Notes under the pieces: model-generated
The model's database searches: none
Told to the model about the DNA's origin: nothing
What the model saw: only the letters and a program-made list of their open reading frames with translations
Shown: positions 21,072 through 29,789 of the stretch, piece after piece
How positions within the stretch are numbered: position 1 is the first letter of the stretch
How the letters are laid out: each line of letters opens with the position of its first letter
Source: JAGXQV01 sp964527565
GTDB lineage: Bacteria > Pseudomonadota > Gammaproteobacteria > Burkholderiales > Sulfuricellaceae
Length of the DNA stretch: 63,282 nucleotides
Assembly (NCBI GenBank): GCA_964527565.1
Contig: CAZGOY010000016.1
Span: 1 to 63,282 of the forward strand
Direction of reading: 5' to 3'
Program-made: the position numbers and the translations under genes

Positions 21072-22240
21072 CGCGTCCCCCCTAGATCACCTCGCGTCCA
21101 AAGCTGGCCTAGACGGTATTTTTCCAGCCACGGCTTCATTTCATCCCTATCCAAACGGGTGAGGCGGCTACCCGATTCGTCTCGTTCACAAACCAGCACT
21201 GCTTCAGGAGTTTCCGATAACGCATCCACCAAAATGGGCGAGTGGGTGGTAACCACCAATTGTGTGCGTTCCGAGGCATCCCTGAGCAATTGGGCAAGCG
21301 TGGGTAAAACGTCGGGGTGCAAGCCCAGTTCGGGTTCTTCGATACAAACCAAGGGCGGCGGGGTTGGATCACAAAGTAGTGTCAACAAAGTGAGGTAACG
21401 GAGTGTTCCATCCGAAAGTCGTGTGGCAGGAATCGAGCCACAGCGCTCCATAAGCAATACCTGCACATTTCCGCCCCCAACGCTGACATCCACATCATCA
21501 ATACCCTCATAAATGATACGTAGCGCATCAACTAGTTTGCGGCGAGTATCCAGATTGCGGCGCAGGCGGTTGAGGATCAGACCGAGGTTGGAAGCATCGG
21601 ACTCAAGGGTCTCATTAGGGAGATCGGTTTTTTGTGGAAGTCGAGGAGTAGCATAGCGTCCAAAAGTCCATTCTCGGTAAAGGCGCATTTGCTCGAATTG
21701 TTCCGCCACATAAGTGATTTCCGGGTACAAATCGGCGTCACGTTTTTGCTTGAGAATAGATTGGTCGGGGCGTATCAATTCCCGGTCCAGCTTTCGTTCC
21801 CCAAACTCTTTAACAAACAATTTGGGGTGACCATCGTTCCATCGGTAATAAAAAAAAGGAATCGTGTGGTTGTAATTCGGCTTCTCGTTTTCGACTACTT
21901 CGTCCCGAATTGTAAATCGTTCACCTTCCTCGTCAAATTCAATGGCGTATCTCAGGTTCTGTCTGCCTTCAGGATAACGAAGAATCGCTTCCAGTCTGGC
22001 AGGCGTGACAGATGTTTGACGCTTAGAAGACTTGTGCAGCCAGTCACGTATGCCTCCTCCATCGCGAATCGGTCGAGTTACCTCTGCAGGGGCTGCTTGC
22101 AACAGCGACAATGCTTCTAGAAAATTGGATTTCCCCGATCCATTGGGGCCGATCAGCACATTCAGCGCACCCAGCTCAACCGGTTCGGCATCCGGGCCGT
22201 AGCTCAACAGGTTGGTCAAATGCAGGCGTTCGATCAGCAT
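21065..22240 (-). CDS. AAA (ABC-like) ATPase, defence-type
   Basis: A 391-residue ATPase of the AAA_15/AAA_21 group. Walker A GPNGSGKS at 31-38, signature-like LSDGTLRYL, Walker B LVCIEEPELGLHPD at about 297-310, and H-loop His333 in TTHSPILVD. The middle is a variable, presumably coiled or sensor region. The ATG at 22240 has AAGGA upstream; a GTG three bases earlier is possible. It starts only 16 bases after ribF and is followed by the coupled DUF4276 gene. Composition is less GC-rich than ribF and ileS. Likely a phage-defence component by family and arrangement. Confidence 0.85.
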   Translation of the reverse strand: MLIERLHLTNLLSYGPDAEPVELGALNVLIGPNGSGKSNFLEALSLLQAAPAEVTRPIRDGGGIRDWLHKSSKRQTSVTPARLEAILRYPEGRQNLRYAIEFDEEGERFTIRDEVVENEKPNYNHTIPFFYYRWNDGHPKLFVKEFGERKLDRELIRPDQSILKQKRDADLYPEITYVAEQFEQMRLYREWTFGRYATPRLPQKTDLPNETLESDASNLGLILNRLRRNLDTRRKLVDALRIIYEGIDDVDVSVGGGNVQVLLMERCGSIPATRLSDGTLRYLTLLTLLCDPTPPPLVCIEEPELGLHPDVLPTLAQLLRDASERTQLVVTTHSPILVDALSETPEAVLVCERDESGSRLTRLDRDEMKPWLEKYRLGQLWTRGDLGGTRW

Positions 22241-22256
22241 CACAGTTTCCTTGGCG

Positions 22257-23195
22257 TTATTGCGCTTGCAAAATAAGACTCGAAAAGTATTCTTTCGCCT
22301 GCTTCACGTCGTTGCCGATGGCCTCGATCAGTTCGTCGAGACTGGCGAATTTCCGTTCCTCGCGCAGCTTGTGGTGGAAATCCACGCGCACGTGCTGGCC
22401 GTAGATTTGCCGGTTGAAATCGAAAACGTGCACTTCCAGGGTGGGCTTGCCGTCGTGCTTGACGGTGGGGCGGATCCCTAGGCTGGCGGCGCCGGGCAAC
22501 CCGTGTTCGCCGAGTCCGTGCAGTTTCACCGCGAAGATGCCGGAGAGCGGCGGCTTGTTGTGCTTCAACTGGATATTGGCGGTGGGATAGCCGAACTTGC
22601 GTCCCACTCCGTCGCCATGCACCACCCGTCCGCTCATGCTGTAGGGGCGGCCCAGGAGGCGCGCGGCCTGTTCCAGGTTGCCTTCGGCGAGAGATTCACG
22701 CACCGCCGTACTGGAAACGCGCAGTTCGCCTTCCAGCACGCTGGGCAGGTGATCGACTGCGAAGCCGCAGCGGATGCCGGCCTGTTGCAGCATGGCGAGG
22801 TCGCCGCGACGCCCCGCGCCGAAGCGGAAATCGTCGCCGATCAGCACCCACTTGGCTTGCAGGCGCTCGCACAGCAGGTCGGAGATGAACTCTTCGGCGG
22901 CGATGTGGGCGAAGCGGTGGGTAAAGCGGCACAGATAAACCCGGTCCACCCCGTATTGCTCGAAGAGTTCGAGTTTCTCGCGCAGGCTGGTCAGGCGCGC
23001 CGGGGCGGCGAAGGGCATGAAGAATTCGCGCGGGTGCGGCTCAAAAGTCATCACGCAGGCCGGCAGGCCGCGCGCGCGCGCGGCCGCCTCAAGCCGTTCC
23101 AGCATGGTCTGGTGGCCGAGGTGCAGGCCGTCGAAGTTGCCGATGGTCAGGGCGACGGGTGTGGCGCTGGGGGGGACGCTGCGGAATATCTGCAT
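22257..23195 (-). CDS. ribF: Bifunctional riboflavin kinase/FAD synthetase
   Basis: Makes FMN and then FAD from riboflavin, 312 residues. The N-terminal nucleotidyltransferase domain has TIGNFDGLHLGHQTML and VLIGDDFRFGAGRRGD; the C-terminal kinase domain has GRVVHGDGVGRKFGYPTANI. Full length. No FMN riboswitch was seen upstream. It precedes the ATPase/DUF4276 insertion and would normally lead straight into ileS. Confidence 0.96.
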   Translation of the reverse strand: MQIFRSVPPSATPVALTIGNFDGLHLGHQTMLERLEAAARARGLPACVMTFEPHPREFFMPFAAPARLTSLREKLELFEQYGVDRVYLCRFTHRFAHIAAEEFISDLLCERLQAKWVLIGDDFRFGAGRRGDLAMLQQAGIRCGFAVDHLPSVLEGELRVSSTAVRESLAEGNLEQAARLLGRPYSMSGRVVHGDGVGRKFGYPTANIQLKHNKPPLSGIFAVKLHGLGEHGLPGAASLGIRPTVKHDGKPTLEVHVFDFNRQIYGQHVRVDFHHKLREERKFASLDELIEAIGNDVKQAKEYFSSLILQAQ

Positions 23196-23210
23196 CAGGG
23201 CACCTGGTAT

Positions 23211-24557
23211 TTAGTTTCCCGCCACCGTCATCTTGCCGATGAGGGTCGAGCCGCACTGCTTCGACCCTTGAGCCAGCACGTCGCTGCCGATGGCGCTGAT
23301 GTCGCGGTACATCTGCGCCAGATTGCCCGCGATGGTGACTTCCTCGACGGGGTAGAGGATTTCGCCGTTCTCCACCCAGAACCCGGCGGCGCCGCGCGAG
23401 TAGTCGCCGGTGACCGGATTGATGCCGTGTCCCAGCAGTTCCGTGACCAGCAGGCCGGTGCCCATCAGCTTCAGCAGTTGTTCGAAATCCTGCCCGGTGC
23501 TCTCGATAATCAGGTTATGGTTGCCGCCGGCGTTGCCGGTGGTGACCATGCCGAGCTTGCGCGCCGAATAGCTGCCCAGCATATAGCCTTGCAATACGCC
23601 GCCCTTGACCAGGTCGCGCGCGCGCGTCGCCACCCCTTCATTATCGAAAGGACTGCTCGCCAGCCCCTTTTCAAGGTGCGGCAGTTCGCGGATGTTTACC
23701 AGCGGGGCGAATATTGGCTTGCCCAGGCTGTCGAGCAGGAAGGAGGATTTGCGGTACAGGCTGCCGCCGCTGATGGCGCTGACGAAGTGGCCGAACAGGC
23801 CGGAGGCTATCGGCGCCTCGAACAGCACCGGGCATTCCGTGGTATCGATCTTGCGCGCATCAAGGCGGCGCACGGTGCGCTCGCCGGCGCGGCGGCCGAT
23901 GGCTTCAACGTCGCCCAAATCGGCAGCAGCGCGTTTCGAGTCATACCAGTAATCGCGCTGCATGGCATCGTTTTCACCGGCGATGACCGCGCAACTGACG
24001 CTGTGGCGCGATGAAGGATAACCCGCGAGAAAACCCAGGCTGTTGCCGTACATGAACAGGGATTCCTGGGTGGAAACGCTGGCGCCTTCGGAATTGCTGA
24101 TGCGCTCATCGACGCGCATGGCCGCCTCTTCGCAGTTCTTGGCAAGCTCGATGGCGGCTTCCACGGACAGTTCCCACGGGTGGTACAGGCTGAGATCGGG
24201 AATGTCGCGCGCCAGCAGGGCCTCGTCGGGCAGGCCGGCAAACTCGTCGCTGGCAGTGTGGCGGGCGATGCTCAAGGCGGCGTCCACAGTGTCGCGGATG
24301 GCGGCGGGCGACAGGTCCGAGGTGCTGGCATGGCCGCGCCGCTGGCCGAAATAGACGGTGACGCCCAGCCCCTTGTCGCGGTTGTATTCGATGGTTTCCA
24401 CTTCGCTGCGGCGCACCGAGACATCCTGGCCGAAACCTTGCGACACCTCGGCCTCGCAGGCGGTCGCCCCGGCCTTGCGCGCCTTGGCGAGAATGTCCTG
24501 GGTGATCTGCTGCAAGGCATCAATGGAATAGGTAAAACGGGAATCCTGTGCCAGCAT
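23211..24557 (-). CDS. pmbA: Metalloprotease-related protein PmbA/TldE
   Basis: Partner subunit of the TldD/TldE protease, involved in peptide maturation and CcdA degradation in E. coli. About 448 residues. Recognised by its overall sequence and the C-terminal glycine-rich region (TTGNAGGNHNLIIESTG, then GTGLLVTELLGHGINPVTGDYSRGAAG). As usual for TldE it lacks the HEXXH zinc motif found in TldD. Starts possible at ATG 24557 or TTG 24566. Divergent from yjgA, a common pairing in proteobacteria. Confidence 0.94.
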   Translation of the reverse strand: MLAQDSRFTYSIDALQQITQDILAKARKAGATACEAEVSQGFGQDVSVRRSEVETIEYNRDKGLGVTVYFGQRRGHASTSDLSPAAIRDTVDAALSIARHTASDEFAGLPDEALLARDIPDLSLYHPWELSVEAAIELAKNCEEAAMRVDERISNSEGASVSTQESLFMYGNSLGFLAGYPSSRHSVSCAVIAGENDAMQRDYWYDSKRAAADLGDVEAIGRRAGERTVRRLDARKIDTTECPVLFEAPIASGLFGHFVSAISGGSLYRKSSFLLDSLGKPIFAPLVNIRELPHLEKGLASSPFDNEGVATRARDLVKGGVLQGYMLGSYSARKLGMVTTGNAGGNHNLIIESTGQDFEQLLKLMGTGLLVTELLGHGINPVTGDYSRGAAGFWVENGEILYPVEEVTIAGNLAQMYRDISAIGSDVLAQGSKQCGSTLIGKMTVAGN

Positions 24558-24617
24558 GAGCTTCAATCCGTCCTGAAAAGGCAGGTATCATAGCATTTTG
24601 CAATCCGGTGGCGAATC

Positions 24618-25142
24618 ATGCACGAAGACCCTTTAATCCCTTCCGATGAGGATGATTTCGACGAAGCGCCCAGCAAAAGCCAGCGCAAGCGGGACATGCA
24701 TGCCTTGCAGCATATGGGTGAACAACTGGCGGAATTGAACAATGAGCGCCTGCGTCAGCTTGATCTGCCGGAAGCCTTGCACGACGCAGCGATAGAGGCG
24801 CGGCGCATTCATGCGCACGGTGCGCGCAAGCGGCACATGCAATATATCGGTAAATTGATGCGCGAAATTGATCCGGCGCCAATCCAGGCCAAGCTCGACG
24901 AATGGAGCGGCGCCAGCCGCGAGCAGACGGCGCGCTTTCACCTGATCGAACGCTGGCGTGAGCGGCTGCTCGTCGAAGATGCGGCCATGGGCGAGTTGGC
25001 GCAGGCATTCGCCGCCGCCGACATCCAGAAGCTGCGCACCCTGGTGCGCAACGCGCGCAAGGAACAGGCCGGCGGCCACCCCCCGAAAAGCAGCCGCGCC
25101 CTGTTCGCCGAGTTGCGGGCGCTGGTGGAAAATGCCCGCTGA
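24618..25142 (+). CDS. yjgA: Ribosome-associated protein YjgA/DarP (DUF615)
   Basis: A 174-residue basic and acidic helical protein that binds the 50S subunit during assembly. Typical features are the start region DEDDFDEAPSKSQRKRDMHALQ and the repeated helices LPEALHDAAIEARRI and RERLLVEDAAMGEL. Divergent from pmbA and followed by rpsT with its own promoter. Confidence 0.92.
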   Translation: MHEDPLIPSDEDDFDEAPSKSQRKRDMHALQHMGEQLAELNNERLRQLDLPEALHDAAIEARRIHAHGARKRHMQYIGKLMREIDPAPIQAKLDEWSGASREQTARFHLIERWRERLLVEDAAMGELAQAFAAADIQKLRTLVRNARKEQAGGHPPKSSRALFAELRALVENAR

Positions 25143-25148
25143 AAACGC

Positions 25149-25177
25149 TTGCAAAGCGGGCGGACTGTCAGTATGAT
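25149..25177 (+). promoter_or_regulatory. Promoter of rpsT
   Basis: TTGCAA (25149-25154), 17-base spacer and TATGAT (25172-25177), close to the sigma-70 consensus and 45 bases upstream of the rpsT start. It begins just after the yjgA stop. Confidence 0.75.
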
Positions 25178-25221
25178 GGCGCGCTTTCAAGCAGCAACCC
25201 GAAGAATTTCAAGGAGCTTCC

Positions 25222-25488
25222 ATGGCAAATAGCGCCCAAGCCAGAAAACGCGCAAGACAGTCGGAAAAACAGCGTCAGCACAACGCCAGCCAGCGTTCTG
25301 AATTCCGCACCGCTGTAAAGAAAATCATCAAGGCCGTCGAAGCCGGTGACAAGAGCGCCGCCCAGGTGGTGTATCAGCAGGCCGTCAGCGTCATCGATCG
25401 TATCGCCGACAAGAATATCGTCCACAAGAACAAGGCCTCGCGCCACAAGAGCCGTTTGAGCGCCGCCATCAAGGCACTGGCCGCTTAA
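25222..25488 (+). CDS. rpsT: 30S ribosomal protein S20
   Basis: A highly basic 88-residue protein with the family start MANSAQARKRARQSEKQRQH and the end RHKSRLSAAIKALAA. Binds 16S rRNA in the 30S body. Preceded by an AAGGAGCT ribosome site and followed by a strong intrinsic terminator, so it is a single-gene unit. Confidence 0.98.
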   Translation: MANSAQARKRARQSEKQRQHNASQRSEFRTAVKKIIKAVEAGDKSAAQVVYQQAVSVIDRIADKNIVHKNKASRHKSRLSAAIKALAA

Positions 25489-25515
25489 TCAAGGTTTCGC
25501 CGGGCGCAAAAAAAA

Positions 25516-25548
25516 GCGCAACTGGAGGCAATCCGGTTGCGCTTTTTT
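25516..25548 (+). terminator. Intrinsic terminator of rpsT
   Basis: Ten-base-pair stem GCGCAACTGG/CCGGTTGCGC with one G-T pair, 7-base loop, then TTTTTT. An A-run on the other side would let it also end transcription of the convergent DUF3579 gene. Confidence 0.88.
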
Positions 25549-25561
25549 AATTGGTTCGCGG

Positions 25562-25840
25562 CTATTCGTTGCCGATTATCCGTAATTCGTTGTCCTTGGC
25601 AAATCCCAGCAGGAAACGGAAAGCGCGCGGCTCCAGTTCTTCCAGTTTCCGGTCGACCACCACGCAACGCACGCCGTCGATAGTGGTGGGTTTGACGTAG
25701 GGCGAATAATTCAAGCGGTGATCCGCGCCCAGAACGGAAAACACGCCGGACAGCCGGTCTGCCCAGTCACTGGGGCGGAACGGCTTGCCGGATGGGGTGA
25801 GTCCCTGGATGATAATAGGGCTTGAGGCTTCGTTGGTCAT
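25562..25840 (-). CDS. DUF3579 protein
   Basis: A 92-residue protein of unknown function conserved in betaproteobacteria (PIIIQGLTPSGKPFRPSDWA, then DGVRCVVVDRKLEEL and FLLGFAKDNELRI). In relatives it is often encoded next to arginine genes, as here, divergent from argD. No catalytic motif is recognised. Convergent with rpsT across the shared terminator. Confidence 0.82.
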   Translation of the reverse strand: MTNEASSPIIIQGLTPSGKPFRPSDWADRLSGVFSVLGADHRLNYSPYVKPTTIDGVRCVVVDRKLEELEPRAFRFLLGFAKDNELRIIGNE

Positions 25841-25927
25841 ATATAAGACCCATCATATCAAATTTGCGAAGAAACAGAATGCTATTTTTGGCGGGGGCAA
25901 ATGGCCAAATGCGGCAGTAAATTTTAC

Positions 25928-25956
25928 TTGCATGAAGCAGGGCTTTCCGCTAAATA
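25928..25956 (+). promoter_or_regulatory. Candidate promoter of argDFG
   Basis: TTGCAT (25928-25933), 17-base spacer and TAAATA (25951-25956). It would give a leader of about 110 bases containing the hairpin at 26012-26037. Confidence 0.45.
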
Positions 25957-26011
25957 TAACGCCTTTAGCAATCCAGATTTCCGGCAACGCAAAAAATAAT
26001 GGATTTTTCGT

Positions 26012-26044
26012 AACACGGCGGCGCCAGCCGCCGTGTTTGTTTTA
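26012..26044 (+). promoter_or_regulatory. Terminator-like hairpin in the argD leader
   Basis: Perfect 11-bp stem AACACGGCGGC/GCCGCCGTGTT with a 4-base loop (26012-26037), followed by TGTTTTAG, ending about 32 bases before the argD ATG. No plus-strand gene upstream needs it as a terminator, since rpsT has its own. It could attenuate argDFG transcription or protect the mRNA 5' end. Confidence 0.55.
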
Positions 26045-26075
26045 GCCGTTTGAACTTGAGGGAACTGAAACCAAA

Positions 26076-27248
26076 ATGTCACATTTGATGAACACCTATG
26101 CCAGGTTGCCTGTCGCCTTCGAGCGCGGTGAGGGTGTCTGGCTATGGGATACCGAGGGCAAGCGCTACCTGGATGCCGTTGCGGGGGTCGCCGTAAACGC
26201 GCTGGGACATGCCCACCCCAAACTGGTGAAGGCGATCAGCGAGCAGGCCGGCAAACTCATCCACACATCCAATCTTTACGGCATCGTTCGCCAGGACGAG
26301 CTTGCCGACCGGCTGGCGCAGTTGTCCGGCATGGACAAGGCGTTTTTCTGCAACTCCGGCGCGGAGGCCAATGAGGCCGCCATCAAGCTGGCGCGCCTGC
26401 ACGGCCACAACAAGGGGATCGATAACCCGACCATCGTCGTCATGGAAAAGAGTTTCCACGGGCGCACCATGGCCACGCTGACCGCTACCGGCAGCCGCAA
26501 GGTGCAGGCCGGTTTCGAGCCGCTGGTGAGCGGTTTCGTGCGCGTGCCTTACGGTGATGTCGCTTCGGTGGCGCAAATCGCCGAGCACAACCGCAACGTG
26601 GTTGCCGTGCTGGTCGAACCGGCGCAGGGCGAGGGGGGGGTGAATATTCCGCCGCTGGCTTACCTGAAAGAGTTGCGCGAACTGTGCGACAGAAACGGCT
26701 GGCTGCTGATGCTGGACGAAGTGCAGACCGGCATCGGCAGGACCGGCGCCTGGTTCGCTTGCCAGTTGTCCGGCATTCTTCCCGATGTGATGGCGCTGGC
26801 CAAAGGGTTGGGCGCCGGGATGCCGATCGGTGCCTGTCTGGCGCGGGGCGTGGCCGCAGATGTATTCAAGCCGGGCAATCACGGTTCCACGTTCGGCGGA
26901 AATCCCTTGGCTTGTGCCGCCTCGCTGGCGGTGTTGCAGGTCATCGAGGAGCAGGATTTGTGCGCCAACGCCACGGCGATGGGCGCGTTGATTCGCGACG
27001 GCCTGGCGCAGAGCCTGGAGGGCGCCATGGGTGTGGTCGAGGTGCGTAACCTGGGTTTGCTGATCGGCGTAGAACTCGACAGGCCGTGCGGCGAACTGGT
27101 CAAGCTGGCCCTGGCGCAGGGTTTGATTATCAACGTTACCGCCGACAGCGTGGTACGCCTGCTGCCGCCGCTCGTCATCAACCGCATTGAGGCGGCACAA
27201 CTGGTGGAGATGCTGAGCCGCCTGATCCGGGAATTTCTCTCCAAATAG
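26076..27248 (+). CDS. argD: Acetylornithine aminotransferase
   Basis: PLP-dependent class III aminotransferase of 390 residues that converts N-acetylglutamate semialdehyde to N-acetylornithine. NSGAEANEAAIKLAR, SFHGRTMATLTATG and DEVQTGIGRTG are visible; the PLP lysine is in MALAKGLGAGMPIGA. First gene of argD-argF-argG; argF follows 15 bases later. Confidence 0.96.
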   Translation: MSHLMNTYARLPVAFERGEGVWLWDTEGKRYLDAVAGVAVNALGHAHPKLVKAISEQAGKLIHTSNLYGIVRQDELADRLAQLSGMDKAFFCNSGAEANEAAIKLARLHGHNKGIDNPTIVVMEKSFHGRTMATLTATGSRKVQAGFEPLVSGFVRVPYGDVASVAQIAEHNRNVVAVLVEPAQGEGGVNIPPLAYLKELRELCDRNGWLLMLDEVQTGIGRTGAWFACQLSGILPDVMALAKGLGAGMPIGACLARGVAADVFKPGNHGSTFGGNPLACAASLAVLQVIEEQDLCANATAMGALIRDGLAQSLEGAMGVVEVRNLGLLIGVELDRPCGELVKLALAQGLIINVTADSVVRLLPPLVINRIEAAQLVEMLSRLIREFLSK

Positions 27249-27263
27249 CGGCATCCGAACCTT

Positions 27264-28184
27264 ATGGACATCAAACACTTTTTGCAGTTCAAGGATTTAA
27301 GCGGCGACGAGATCGACTATTTGTTCGAGCGTACGCGCTGGATCAAGGAAAAATTTAAGAAATACATTCCTTACCAGCCGCTGGGCGATCGCACCCTGGT
27401 GATGATTTTCGAAAAAGCCAGCACGCGCACCCGCCTTTCTTTCGAGGCCGGCATCCAGCAACTGGGCGGCATGGCGATCTATCTCAATACTCGCGATTCG
27501 CAGCTCGGGCGCGGCGAACCGGTGGAAGACGCGGCTGAAGTCATTTCGCGCATGAGCGACCTGGTGATGATCCGCACCTTCGAGCAGGACATCATCGAGC
27601 GTTTCGCCAGCCGTTCGCGGGTGCCGGTGATCAACGGGCTGACCAACGAATATCATCCCTGCCAGATTCTTGCCGACATTTTTACCTACATCGAGCATCG
27701 CGGCTCGATCAAGGGCAAGACGGTGGCGTGGATCGGCGACTCCAACAACGTCTGCAACACCTGGCTGCAGGCCGCTGAAATCCTCGATTTCAACGTTCAT
27801 GTGTCCACCCCGCCCGGTTACGAGGTCGAGCCGGAGCGCGCCGGCCTGTACGGCACCGATCACTACGAGGAATTCAGCGACCCGATGGAAGCCTGCAAGG
27901 GGGCTGATCTGGTCACCACCGACGTGTGGACCAGCATGGGCTTCGAGGCGGAAAACGAGGAACGCAAGCGTATTTTCGCCGACTGGCAGGTGGATGCCGA
28001 GATGATGGGCAATGCCCGCCGTGAAGCCTTGTTCATGCACTGCCTGCCGGCCCATCGCGGTGAGGAAGTGGCGGCGGAAGTCATCGACGGCGCGCAAAGC
28101 GTGGTGTGGGACGAAGCGGAAAACCGTCTGCACGCGCAAAAGGCGCTGATGGAGTTTCTCCTGCTGGGCCGGATCGACAGTTAA
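27264..28184 (+). CDS. argF: Ornithine carbamoyltransferase
   Basis: Makes citrulline from ornithine and carbamoyl phosphate, 306 residues. The carbamoyl-phosphate motif is KASTRTRLSFE, with HPCQILAD, and the ornithine/cysteine motif HCLPAHRGEE is near the C-terminus. Full length and intact. Middle gene of the arginine operon. Confidence 0.97.
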   Translation: MDIKHFLQFKDLSGDEIDYLFERTRWIKEKFKKYIPYQPLGDRTLVMIFEKASTRTRLSFEAGIQQLGGMAIYLNTRDSQLGRGEPVEDAAEVISRMSDLVMIRTFEQDIIERFASRSRVPVINGLTNEYHPCQILADIFTYIEHRGSIKGKTVAWIGDSNNVCNTWLQAAEILDFNVHVSTPPGYEVEPERAGLYGTDHYEEFSDPMEACKGADLVTTDVWTSMGFEAENEERKRIFADWQVDAEMMGNARREALFMHCLPAHRGEEVAAEVIDGAQSVVWDEAENRLHAQKALMEFLLLGRIDS

Positions 28185-28210
28185 CCTAAATAATCAAGCG
28201 GAACCTTCTC

Positions 28211-29434
28211 ATGAGTCACGTCAAAAAAGCCGTCCTCGCCTATTCCGGCGGTCTGGATACCTCGGTCATCCTCAAGTGGTTGCAGGATACCTACCAGTGT
28301 GAAGTAGTGACCTTTACCGCCGATATCGGCCAGGGAGAGGAGCTCGAACCGGCGCGCCAGAAGGCGCTCAAATTCGGCATCAAGCCGGAGCATATTTTCA
28401 TCGACGATTTGCGCGAGGAATTCGTGCGCGATTTCGTTTTCCCGATGTTCCGCGCCAATACCGTTTACGAGGGTGAGTATTTGCTCGGCACCTCCATCGC
28501 CCGTCCCTTGATCGCCAAGCGTCTCATCGAGATTACCAACGCAGTCGGTGCCGATGCCATTTCCCACGGCGCCACCGGCAAGGGTAACGACCAGGTGCGC
28601 TTCGAGTTGGGGGCCTATGCCTTGAAACCCGACATCAAGATCATCGCGCCGTGGCGCGAATGGGACCTGCTGTCGCGTGAAAAGCTGCTGGCCTACGCCG
28701 AGACCCACGGCATTCCCGTCGAAATGAAGCACAAGGCCGGCGGCAGCCCCTACAGCATGGATGCCAACCTGCTGCATATTTCCTACGAAGGCCGCGTGCT
28801 CGAAGACCCGGCACGCGAATCCGAAGAAGATATGTGGCGTTGGACAGTTTCCCCGGAAAAGGCCCCGGACCAGGCGGAATACGTCGATCTCGAATATCTG
28901 AAGGGCGACATCGTTGCTATCAACGGCAAACAACTGTCCGCCGCCGAAGTCCTCGCCGAGCTCAACCGCCTCGGCGGCAAGCACGGCGTCGGACGCCTCG
29001 ACCTGGTGGAAAACCGCTATGTCGGCATGAAGTCGCGCGGCTGCTACGAAACGCCCGGCGGCACCATCATGCTGAAAGCGCACCGCGCCATCGAATCCCT
29101 GACCCTCGACCGCGAAGTCGCGCACCTCAAGGACGACCTGATGCCGCGCTACGCCAGCCTGATCTACAACGGCTATTGGTGGAGCCCGGAGCGCCGCGCG
29201 CTACAGGTGCTGATCGACCATACCCAGAGCCACGTCAACGGCTGGGTGCGCCTCAAGCTCTACAAGGGCAACGTCATCATCGCGGGGCGCGATTCCAAGA
29301 CCGATTCGCTGTTCGACCCGACCATCGCCACCTTCGAGGATGACGAAGGCGCCTACAATCAGGCCGACGCCGCCGGATTCATCCGCCTGAACGCCTTGCG
29401 CATGCGTATCGCGGCCAAGCTCAACAACCGCTAA
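28211..29434 (+). CDS. argG: Argininosuccinate synthase
   Basis: Joins citrulline and aspartate using ATP, 407 residues. The N-terminal PP-loop is AYSGGLDTSVIL, and SHGATGKGNDQVRFE is characteristic. Intact length. The final arginine step (argH) is not in the window. Followed 15 bases later by ppnP. Confidence 0.97.
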   Translation: MSHVKKAVLAYSGGLDTSVILKWLQDTYQCEVVTFTADIGQGEELEPARQKALKFGIKPEHIFIDDLREEFVRDFVFPMFRANTVYEGEYLLGTSIARPLIAKRLIEITNAVGADAISHGATGKGNDQVRFELGAYALKPDIKIIAPWREWDLLSREKLLAYAETHGIPVEMKHKAGGSPYSMDANLLHISYEGRVLEDPARESEEDMWRWTVSPEKAPDQAEYVDLEYLKGDIVAINGKQLSAAEVLAELNRLGGKHGVGRLDLVENRYVGMKSRGCYETPGGTIMLKAHRAIESLTLDREVAHLKDDLMPRYASLIYNGYWWSPERRALQVLIDHTQSHVNGWVRLKLYKGNVIIAGRDSKTDSLFDPTIATFEDDEGAYNQADAAGFIRLNALRMRIAAKLNNR

Positions 29435-29449
29435 TGGAGTAAGCAGAAC

Positions 29450-29785
29450 ATGTCCCAATTCGACAACGTATCCGTCATCAAGAAAGCCAACGTCTATTTC
29501 GACGGCAAGTGCATTTCCCACACCGTGGTGTTTCCGGACGGCAGCAAGAAAACCGTCGGCGTGATCTTCCCGAGCACGCTCACCTTCAACACCGGCGCTC
29601 CGGAAGTCATGGAAATCAACGCCGGGGTGTGCAAGGTCAAGCTGCCGGGCGCCTCCGACTGGCGCACCTTCAAGGTCGGCGAGAAGTTCAGCGTACCGGG
29701 TAACAGCAGTTTCGAGATCGAGACGGTGGAGCTGCTCGACTACGTTTGCCACTTCATCGTTGAATCTTCCTGCTGCGCGGGGTGA
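29450..29785 (+). CDS. ppnP: Pyrimidine/purine nucleoside phosphorylase (PpnP/YaiE)
   Basis: A small cupin-fold protein of 111 residues that splits nucleosides with phosphate. Recognised by KANVYFDGKCISHTV, FPSTLTFNTGAPEVMEI and GEKFSVPGNSSFEIE. It appears to be co-transcribed with argG upstream and yajQ four bases downstream; why it sits with arginine genes is unclear. An extra Ser-Cys-Cys-Ala-Gly tail is present. Confidence 0.92.
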   Translation: MSQFDNVSVIKKANVYFDGKCISHTVVFPDGSKKTVGVIFPSTLTFNTGAPEVMEINAGVCKVKLPGASDWRTFKVGEKFSVPGNSSFEIETVELLDYVCHFIVESSCCAG

Positions 29786-29789
29786 TTTG

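Noticed and set aside
22244..24617. Search for an FMN riboswitch near ribF
   Set aside because: ribF starts 15 bases after pmbA ends, leaving no room for one, and no RFN-like conserved segments were seen upstream of pmbA.
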